Assembly (NCBI GenBank): GCA_964517175.1
Contig: CAZFBU010000082.1
Location: 1 to 19,724 of the forward strand
Source: JADJNW01 sp964517175
GTDB taxonomy: Bacteria; Bacteroidota; Bacteroidia; Chitinophagales; Saprospiraceae
Direction of reading: 5' to 3'
DNA length: 19,724 nucleotides
Shown: one piece after another, positions 1 to 5,526 of the stretch
Position numbering within the stretch: the stretch's first letter is position 1
How the letters are laid out: every line of letters starts with the position of its first letter
Notes under the pieces: model-generated
Databases searched by the model: none
The model's input: only the letters and a program-made list of their open reading frames with translations
What the model was told of the DNA's origin: nothing
Program-made: the position numbers and the translations under genes

Positions 1-316
1 CTTAGTATAAAAAATCAGAAACTCAGCGAAGACGGTATTTTAGCTAAGTTATCCACATGTGTGGATAAAAAATCTTTCCATTCCTTTGAAAATCTCGTAT
101 CTTCGGTATCCAAAACATGTTTAAAACTTGTGGTCAGATGTGGATAACTCACATTTTTATGTGAATAACCTGGGTTTATTTTGTGGATAACAAAAAACTA
201 ATTACAGGCACGTCAACATCTCGCAGCCTATCGGCCGAAGGCTAATCCACAGCTTGAACATACGAGAAAACTGATTTTACTTAAACCATTATTCTATCCA
301 AAAAATCTAGGGCACT
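1..316. other. Non-coding region upstream of nrdJ, AT-rich, with DnaA boxes
   Basis: No convincing reading frame occupies this stretch. It holds the DnaA-box cluster described separately. It also has a short GC-containing hairpin at 225-243 (AGCCT/AGGCT around a TCGGCCGA core) and AT-rich flanks at 1-48 and 270-310. I saw no cobalamin riboswitch box, no NrdR-type repeat and no clear TAnnTTTG promoter, so how nrdJ is transcribed is not evident from this leader. Confidence 0.7.
49..190. promoter_or_regulatory. Cluster of five DnaA boxes (candidate oriC or DnaA-regulated nrdJ promoter)
   Basis: Four exact copies of the high-affinity DnaA box TTATCCACA occur at 49-57 (+), 60-68 (-), 139-147 (-) and 182-190 (-). 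A fifth box, TTATTCACA, which fits the TTATNCACA consensus, lies at 160-168 (-). A one-mismatch copy, TAATCCACA, lies at 243-251 (+). The first two face each other as an inverted pair with a 2-bp spacer. The last three share orientation at 21-22 bp spacing, about two helical turns. Such density is typical of a replication origin. DnaA also binds upstream of nrd genes in some bacteria (nrdAB in E. coli), so transcriptional control of nrdJ is the alternative. No dnaA gene is in view. Confidence 0.75.
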
Positions 317-2890
317 ATGGAAGTTTTAGAAAAAATCCCACAGGCTGCAAAAGAGCAGGGACACACCCCTATCCCTCACGCAGAGGCACTCAAAGCGGCT
401 ACCGTGTATTTCGAAGGCGATGAACTGGCAGCTAATGTCTGGCTGAATAAATATGCGCTGAAAGATTCTTTCGGCAATATTTACGAACGCACGCCCGACG
501 AAATGCACCGCCGCATCGCAGCTGAGTTATTCCGAATTGAAACTAAATACAAAAACCCCGTACCGGAAGAGACATTGTACGAGTTGCTACGCGCATTCAA
601 ATACATCGTACCGCAGGGCAGCCCAATGGCGGGTATCGGCAATAGATACCAGATTTCTTCTTTGTCTAATTGCTTCGTGATCGGCTCCAGTGCCGATTCC
701 TACGGCGGCATTTTGCGCGCCGATGAAGAGCAGGTGCAGCTGATGAAGCGTCGCGGTGGCGTGGGGCACGACCTGTCGCACATTCGCCCGAAGGGTAGCC
801 CGGTGATGAACAGCGCCCTGTCTTCAACGGGGATCGTGCCGTTCATGGAACGCTACTCGAACAGTACGCGCGAGGTAGCGCAGGACGGACGGCGCGGTGC
901 GCTCATGCTGACCATTTCGGTGAAACACCCGGATGTGGAAGATTTCATCGACGCAAAAATGGAAGCGGGCAAAGTGACCGGCGCCAACGTCTCCGTTCGC
1001 ATCCATGATGAATTTATGCAGGCAGTACGCGAAAATAAAAAATATACGCTTCAATATCCGATCGATTCGGATGCGCCAACATTCGTCAAAGAAATCGACG
1101 CAGCCAGGCTATGGGACAAAATTATTTATAATGCCTGGAAATCAGCGGAACCGGGCGTTTTGTTCTGGGATACCGTCATCCGTGAGTCGGTACCGGATTG
1201 CTATGCCGATTTGGGCTACAAGACGATTTCCACGAACCCTTGCGGGGAAATTCCGCTTTGCCCGTACGATAGCTGCCGCTTGCTGGCGATTAACCTGTTC
1301 AGCTACGTCGAGAAGCCGTTTACCAAAGAAGCCTATTTCGATTTTGAGAAATTCAAAACCCACGCTCAGTTGGCGCTGCGCATGATGGATGGCATCATTG
1401 ATCTGGAACTGGAAAAGATTGATGCTATCCTGGCGAAAATCGACGACGATCCCGAGCCGGACTTCATTCGGCGCAATGAGCGCGAACTTTGGGAAAAGAT
1501 TCGTAAGACCTGCACGCAGGGACGGCGCACGGGCGTTGGCATCACTGGCGAAGGCGATATGCTGGCAGCACTGGGGCTACAGTACGGTACGGAAGAAGCA
1601 ACGGAATTTGCGACCGAAGTACACAAAACGCTGGCCGTGAACGCCTACCGCTCTTCGGTGACGCTGGCGAAGGAACGTGGCGCATTCGAAGTATATGACG
1701 CTTCCCGCGAAATGCACAATCCATTTGTACAGCGCTTGCGCGAAGCCGACAAAGAACTGTACGAAGACATGATCAAGTACGGCCGTCGCAATATCGCCAT
1801 GCTGACCATCGCCCCGACGGGCACAACGAGTTTGATGACGCAGACGACTTCGGGCATTGAGCCGGTTTTCCTCATTTCTTACAAGCGTCGCCGCAAGGTG
1901 AACCCGAATGACAAAGATGCGAAAGTCTCTTTCATCGACGAAGTAGGCGATCACTGGGAAGAGTACCACGTTTTCCACCATAAATTCCTGGACTGGCTGG
2001 CTGCCAATGGCTTTGATGTGGATGAAATCCGCCACGCCGAGCCCGAAGAACTGGAAGAGATCGTGAAACAGTCGCCTTATTACGGCGCTACTGCCAATGA
2101 CGTCGATTGGGTACAGAAAGTAAAAATGCAGGGCGCAATTCAGAAGTGGGTTGACCACTCGATCAGCGTGACGGTGAACGTTCCCGAGGAAACAACGGTG
2201 GAAATGGTGAAGGAAATTTACCAAACTGCCTGGGAAGTCGGCTGCAAGGGTTGTACGATCTACCGCGACGGTTCGCGCTCCGGGGTGCTGATAGCTGACA
2301 AAAAGAAAGAAGAGAAAGAAGCAACGGGCAAATTCATCGAAACGATGCCGCCCAAGCGCCCCGAGCGCCTGGAGGCTCAGATCGTTCGTTTCCGCAACAA
2401 CGACGAGAGCTGGATGGCGGTCATCGGCTTGTACGAAGGTCGTCCGTATGAGATTTTCACCGGTCGTGCCATTGATACCTTTAGCCTGCCTTCTTATGTG
2501 GAGAGTGGCTGGGTCATTAAGGCGGCGGATGAGGAAGGCAACAACCGCTACGACTTCCAGTTTGTCGATCGCGAGGGCTACCGCGTAACGATTGAGGGCT
2601 TGTCCCGCTCTTTCGATAAAGAATACTGGAACTACGCCAAGCTCATCTCCGGCGTGCTGCGTCACGGTATGCCGCTACTGCAGGTCGTACACCTCATTCA
2701 GGGCTTGAACGTGGAGCAGGATTACATCAGCACCTGGAAGAATGGCGTAATCCGTGCGTTGAAGAAATTCATCCCGGATGGCACGAAAGAAACGAAAGAA
2801 GCCTGCCCGAGCTGCGAAGATCCGGACGGACTGATTTACAAGGAAGGCTGTCTGATCTGTAAGAGCTGCGGCTATTCGGAGTGCGGGTAA
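317..2890 (+). CDS. nrdJ: Adenosylcobalamin-dependent (class II) ribonucleoside reductase NrdJ
   Basis: This 857-residue cytoplasmic enzyme reduces ribonucleotides to deoxyribonucleotides using a thiyl radical generated from adenosylcobalamin. Visible signatures are the SNCF cysteine at 119, which would form one half of the reducing disulfide, and NPCGEIPL at 307-314, with radical Cys309 and Glu311. APTGTTSLM follows in the C-terminal half of the barrel, and CKGCTIYRDGSR closes it. Residues about 690-820 match the TSCPD-type domain found on many class II enzymes. The C-terminus is a cysteine-rich ribbon (Cys830, 833, 845, 848, 851 and 856), probably zinc-binding or involved in re-reduction of the active site. 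The ATG at 317 has no Shine-Dalgarno, as is usual in Bacteroidota. The gene is monocistronic, with DnaA boxes upstream and a terminator downstream. I saw no truncation or missing key residue. Confidence 0.96.
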   Translation: MEVLEKIPQAAKEQGHTPIPHAEALKAATVYFEGDELAANVWLNKYALKDSFGNIYERTPDEMHRRIAAELFRIETKYKNPVPEETLYELLRAFKYIVPQGSPMAGIGNRYQISSLSNCFVIGSSADSYGGILRADEEQVQLMKRRGGVGHDLSHIRPKGSPVMNSALSSTGIVPFMERYSNSTREVAQDGRRGALMLTISVKHPDVEDFIDAKMEAGKVTGANVSVRIHDEFMQAVRENKKYTLQYPIDSDAPTFVKEIDAARLWDKIIYNAWKSAEPGVLFWDTVIRESVPDCYADLGYKTISTNPCGEIPLCPYDSCRLLAINLFSYVEKPFTKEAYFDFEKFKTHAQLALRMMDGIIDLELEKIDAILAKIDDDPEPDFIRRNERELWEKIRKTCTQGRRTGVGITGEGDMLAALGLQYGTEEATEFATEVHKTLAVNAYRSSVTLAKERGAFEVYDASREMHNPFVQRLREADKELYEDMIKYGRRNIAMLTIAPTGTTSLMTQTTSGIEPVFLISYKRRRKVNPNDKDAKVSFIDEVGDHWEEYHVFHHKFLDWLAANGFDVDEIRHAEPEELEEIVKQSPYYGATANDVDWVQKVKMQGAIQKWVDHSISVTVNVPEETTVEMVKEIYQTAWEVGCKGCTIYRDGSRSGVLIADKKKEEKEATGKFIETMPPKRPERLEAQIVRFRNNDESWMAVIGLYEGRPYEIFTGRAIDTFSLPSYVESGWVIKAADEEGNNRYDFQFVDREGYRVTIEGLSRSFDKEYWNYAKLISGVLRHGMPLLQVVHLIQGLNVEQDYISTWKNGVIRALKKFIPDGTKETKEACPSCEDPDGLIYKEGCLICKSCGYSECG

Positions 2891-2956
2891 ATGTAGAGTT
2901 GAATCGTGGAAGGGGGGAAGGGTTGAATCGACCTTCACCAGCGATATAAAAAGAAC

Positions 2957-2997
2957 AAAGGGCGCTTGCGCATTGCAGGTGTCCTTTTTCTTTTTCC
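2957..2997 (+). terminator. Intrinsic terminator after nrdJ
   Basis: A 13-bp stem pairs 2957-2969 with 2975-2987, including three G-U wobbles, around a 5-nt loop. A T-rich run (TTCTTTTTCC) follows directly. It lies 66 bp past the nrdJ stop. Confidence 0.8.
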
Positions 2998-3110
2998 GGG
3001 GGCTGCAAAGTATTTTATTTAATGCTGTTCAGATTTTGCCAATCTCAAAGGTTCACAAAATCTCGTCCACTCATTTAACCCGGCATCCAGGTTTTTAATA
3101 AAAAAGCTTT

Positions 3111-3713
3111 TTATTTAGTTTTTAATACAGACTCTATCTGTTCTTTTAGCTTTTTGGAATGCTCGACTAACATTTTATACGATTCCGTCTTTTGGTCTAT
3201 CAACGATTGATAGATAATCAGTTTGTTTCTCAGAACGATTAATTCGTCTTTATTCAGTATTTCCATTTCCATTAAATCTGCGTTGTTTGTCAACCAGGTC
3301 AGTAGTTCGTTCGTGAAAAAATCAACCTGATATTCCCCCTTTCTCGTGCTCTCAATAACTAATCCTTCGTAATAACTATTTAACTTTTTCTGAAGCGCCA
3401 AATCACCAATTAACCTTAATTTTCCGGAAGCTTTCATCGAGCTATACGTAGAAGTTGTTGGTACGTAATTCTCTACGCCAAGAATTATCGGCAACTGGGC
3501 ACTTATCTCCTCCAGACTATCTGACAACAGCAAATTCAACAAGTTTTCTACGTTTTCCTGATGTGTGGTATTCACGGGAATTTGATATGATTCATAAGTT
3601 TCGATGTCTTCCGAAAGGTCATTAATCAGGGAATTCATCAAAATCAAGCTTTCATTTCTTTCTTCATTTATTTTGGCTTTTTCATTGATGTAAAAAGCCA
3701 GGTACACCCCCAG
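3111..3713 (-). CDS. Membrane-anchored hypothetical protein, DUF6090-like, start lost in assembly gap
   Basis: The visible part starts inside the assembly gap and reads about 200 residues to a TAA at 3111-3113. Right after the gap comes LGVYLAFYINE followed by a charged, helical stretch (KAKINEERNESL). This resembles the end of the single N-terminal membrane helix and the adjoining region of DUF6090-type proteins of Bacteroidota, which typically read IGILIALQINNWNE. The rest is mainly helical and ends with a lysine-rich coiled-coil-like segment. No catalytic motif is visible and the function is unknown. The frame formally continues through the Ns to a TTG at 3836, but 100 Ns is a placeholder length, so that join means nothing. 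The true start is probably in the missing sequence. Family assignment is by resemblance only. Confidence 0.65.
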   Translation of the reverse strand: MGVYLAFYINEKAKINEERNESLILMNSLINDLSEDIETYESYQIPVNTTHQENVENLLNLLLSDSLEEISAQLPIILGVENYVPTTSTYSSMKASGKLRLIGDLALQKKLNSYYEGLVIESTRKGEYQVDFFTNELLTWLTNNADLMEMEILNKDELIVLRNKLIIYQSLIDQKTESYKMLVEHSKKLKEQIESVLKTK

Positions 3714-3813
3714 NNNNNNNNNNNNNNNNNNNNNNNNNNNNNNNNNNNNNNNNNNNNNNNNNNNNNNNNNNNNNNNNNNNNNNNNNNNNNNNNNNNNNNN
3801 NNNNNNNNNNNNN
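3714..3813. other. Assembly gap (100 Ns)
   Basis: Exactly 100 unknown bases, the usual placeholder for a scaffold join of unknown length. It removes the N-terminus and membrane segment of the minus-strand gene and may hide further sequence between it and the rpsF promoter. Confidence 0.98.
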
Positions 3814-3846
3814 CCCTGTAATCTTCTTTCTTTCAAAGAAAAAACC

Positions 3847-3854
3847 TACCTTTG
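3847..3854 (+). promoter_or_regulatory. Bacteroidota -7 promoter element for rpsF operon
   Basis: TACCTTTG matches the TAnnTTTG -7 consensus exactly and lies 42 bp upstream of the rpsF start, implying a leader of roughly 35 nt. No clear TTTG -33 element is visible in the 33 bases between the gap and this site. Confidence 0.6.
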
Positions 3855-3896
3855 CAGCCGCTTTTTTTATTTCATAACTTATATATGTCTGATTAA

Positions 3897-4391
3897 ATGA
3901 GAAATTACGAAGTTACTTTCATCGTGGACCCAGTGCTGTCGGGCGATGAAATCAAAGCGACAGCTCAGACGTATGTCGATTTGCTCAAGAACGAGAAGTG
4001 CAATATCGTACATGTGGACGAAATGGGGCTGAAGCAACTGGCTTATCCAATCAACAAACGCCAGTCGGGCGTTTATTACTGCATCGAATTCGAGTCGGAA
4101 ACCGGCGATTTTATTGGCAACATGGAGTTGTCGCTCCGTCGCGATGAGCGCATTATGCGTTTTCTGACGGTTGCACTCGATAAGTATGGCGTGAAGTACA
4201 ACGACGACAAACGCAAAGGGCTGATCGGTAGCAGCAAGAAGAAGAAAGAGAGCAGCAAAGATACGGACGAAAGAGAAAGACCGCGAGACCGAAGAGAACA
4301 GGAACGGAAAGCTGCCACGAAGAAGGAGGTGGAAAAGAAAGTTGCCGCGCCTGCTCCTGCACCCGCTGCTGCTAAAGAAGAGGAAGAGTGA
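3897..4391 (+). CDS. rpsF: 30S ribosomal protein bS6 with long charged C-terminal tail
   Basis: Ribosomal protein bS6 binds the central domain of 16S rRNA as a heterodimer with bS18, whose gene follows. Residues 1 to about 100 carry the ferredoxin-like S6 fold, opening MRNYEVTFIVDP and containing ERIMRFLTVALDKYG. The protein is 164 residues long, well beyond the 95-135 residues common in the family. The excess is a low-complexity tail from about residue 105, first rich in Lys, Arg and Glu, then a Pro-Ala segment and a final acidic run. The ATG at 3897 fits the conserved N-terminus. It is the first gene of an rpsF-rpsR-rplI operon, with 30 bp before rpsR. I saw no S6:S18 autoregulatory leader structure. 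Confidence 0.95.
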   Translation: MRNYEVTFIVDPVLSGDEIKATAQTYVDLLKNEKCNIVHVDEMGLKQLAYPINKRQSGVYYCIEFESETGDFIGNMELSLRRDERIMRFLTVALDKYGVKYNDDKRKGLIGSSKKKKESSKDTDERERPRDRREQERKAATKKEVEKKVAAPAPAPAAAKEEEE

Positions 4392-4421
4392 ATCATTATT
4401 TAAATTCTAAAAGCAAAAAAA

Positions 4422-4691
4422 ATGGCTGCCAATAAAGATGACATCAAGTTTTTGAGTAATCCGAAAATCGGGCAGAAGCGCAAGAAATACTGCCGCTTCC
4501 GCAAGTATGGTATCAAATACATCGACTACAAGGACCCCGACTTTCTGCTACAGTTCATCAATGAACAAGGCAAAATTTTGCCGAGACGCATTACGGGCAA
4601 CTCTTTGAAGTACCAGCGCAAAGTATCAACAGCGATTAAGCGCGCGCGGCACTTGTCACTACTGCCTTACGTCGCGGATTTGCTGAAGTAA
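4422..4691 (+). CDS. rpsR: 30S ribosomal protein bS18
   Basis: This 89-residue small-subunit protein pairs with bS6 on the platform of the 30S particle. Recognisable blocks are KKYCRFRKYGIKYIDYKD in the N-terminal half, then LLQFINEQGKILPRRITG and the basic helix KYQRKVSTAIKRARHLSLLPY, which is the rRNA-binding part of the S18 family. Length and order are normal, and no residues appear to be missing. It lies between rpsF and rplI in the same direction, so co-transcription with rpsF is expected. The 90 bp before rplI contain a 12-bp perfect palindrome (TTCAAGCTTGAA, 4751-4762) and a weak TACCTTTC -7-like box at 4746-4753, so a second promoter for rplI is possible but not proven. Confidence 0.96.
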   Translation: MAANKDDIKFLSNPKIGQKRKKYCRFRKYGIKYIDYKDPDFLLQFINEQGKILPRRITGNSLKYQRKVSTAIKRARHLSLLPYVADLLK

Positions 4692-4781
4692 TGCAGCAGG
4701 GGATTGCTGGTAAAGTCTGAAAAGACCTAAACGGTACGACTTTGTTACCTTTCAAGCTTGAACTTTCAAATTTTTAAAGAA

Positions 4782-5228
4782 ATGGAAATTATTCTTCTAA
4801 AAGATATAGAAAAAGTAGGCGACAAACACACCATCATTAGCGTGAAGGATGGCTATGGTCGCAATTACTTGATCCCAAGGGGATTGGCGCTGGTTGCCAA
4901 TGAAGCTAACCGCGCAAAGCTGGATGACCTGAAACGCCGCGAAGCCGCCGTGGAAGCCAAGCAAATTGCCGAATATCAGGCTATTGCCGATAAGGTGAAG
5001 GACGTTGTGCTGAAAATCGGGGCCAAAGCGGGTACCAGTGGCAAACTGTTTGGTAGCGTGACCAACGTTCAGCTCGCTGCTGCCCTGAAAGAGCAGGCAG
5101 GCGTTGATATCGAACGCAAATACATCGAGATAGTGGAAGAAGTAAAAGCGCTGGGAACCTACTACGCTACGCTCAACCTCCACCCGGATGTGGAAGCAAA
5201 GGTACAATTCGAGGTGATTGTCGAATAA
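4782..5228 (+). CDS. rplI: 50S ribosomal protein bL9
   Basis: bL9 is a two-domain protein at the base of the L1 stalk of the large subunit. The N-terminal rRNA-binding domain shows MEIILLKDIEKVGDK and the glycine-rich loop GYGRNYLIPRGLA. A long connecting helix (roughly residues 40-75, KLDDLKRREAAVEAKQIAEY) leads to the C-terminal domain with KLFGSVTN. From the ATG at 4782 the protein has 148 residues, the normal family length. The frame is open back to a TTG at 4758, but those eight extra residues are outside the conserved N-terminus, so I chose 4782. It is the last gene of the operon and is followed at once by a strong terminator. Confidence 0.96.
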   Translation: MEIILLKDIEKVGDKHTIISVKDGYGRNYLIPRGLALVANEANRAKLDDLKRREAAVEAKQIAEYQAIADKVKDVVLKIGAKAGTSGKLFGSVTNVQLAAALKEQAGVDIERKYIEIVEEVKALGTYYATLNLHPDVEAKVQFEVIVE

Positions 5229-5246
5229 TTTCGACCGCTTCCGGCA

Positions 5247-5292
5247 AAAGAGCGTCTCATTCAACACTATGGATGAGGCGCTTTTCGTTTTT
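5247..5292 (+). terminator. Intrinsic terminator after rplI
   Basis: AGCGTCTCATTC (5251-5262) pairs with GGATGAGGCGCT (5271-5282) over 12 positions, mostly Watson-Crick plus G-U wobbles, around an 8-nt loop. The A-rich bases before and the T-run after it (TTTTCGTTTTT) extend the stem and complete a typical terminator. It lies 22 bp past the rplI stop. Confidence 0.85.
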
Positions 5293-5438
5293 GGCTGGTA
5301 CAGTGTTTCAAAAATGCTTATCTTTACGTAAGCTTTTTTCACAATAGTCCGTGCCGCTTTTATCTCGCGCAAAGGCGCTAAAAAAAACGAAAAGGTTTGT
5401 TTCACAGCTGGTTCGTTTTACAGGTTTAAAACAACAAC

Positions 5439-5467
5439 AATTTGATTATCAAATTTTTATAGCTTTG
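5439..5467 (+). promoter_or_regulatory. Promoter of the PBP gene with overlapping 17-bp palindrome
   Basis: TAGCTTTG at 5460-5467 is an exact TAnnTTTG -7 element, 60 bp before the PBP start codon. A TTTG at 5441-5444 could act as the -33 element, although the 15-bp spacing is slightly short. That TTTG lies inside a perfect 8-1-8 inverted repeat, AATTTGAT-T-ATCAAATT (5439-5455), which could be an operator. A second, weaker TATCTTTA box is at 5319-5326. Confidence 0.55.
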
Positions 5468-5526
5468 CTCGGCGTATTATTTCAAAAAAGAATTAAAATT
5501 CAGGCGATCATACAAAACATCCGAAT

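Noticed and set aside
191..316. Cobalamin riboswitch or NrdR box upstream of the B12-dependent reductase
   Set aside because: No B12-box sequence or typical peripheral helices, and no pair of NrdR 16-mers, could be found; only a short hairpin at 225-243.
1577..2665. A 362-codon open frame antisense to nrdJ
   Set aside because: Its composition (many Phe, His, Arg and Val in no domain pattern) is that of a shadow of the conserved nrdJ codons; no recognisable motif or start context.
2898..2930. Repeated GTTGAATCG after nrdJ
   Set aside because: Two 9-bp copies only, with no further copies or structure; probably chance.
3097..3115. AT-only hairpin at the end of the DUF6090-like gene
   Set aside because: AATAAAAA/TTTTTATT with a 3-nt loop overlaps the stop codon, and no T-run follows on the minus strand; too weak to call a terminator.
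3814..3836. N-terminus MKERRLQ of the minus-strand DUF6090-like gene, starting from TTG
   Set aside because: It is joined to the rest only through 100 placeholder Ns, so reading-frame continuity is accidental.
3855..3896. S6:S18 autoregulatory leader in front of rpsF
   Set aside because: The only CCG (3858-3860) lies at or before the predicted transcription start, and no stem-loop presenting it is visible.
4758..4781. Upstream TTG start for bL9
   Set aside because: It adds eight residues not found in the family; ATG 4782 gives the conserved MEIILL start and normal length.
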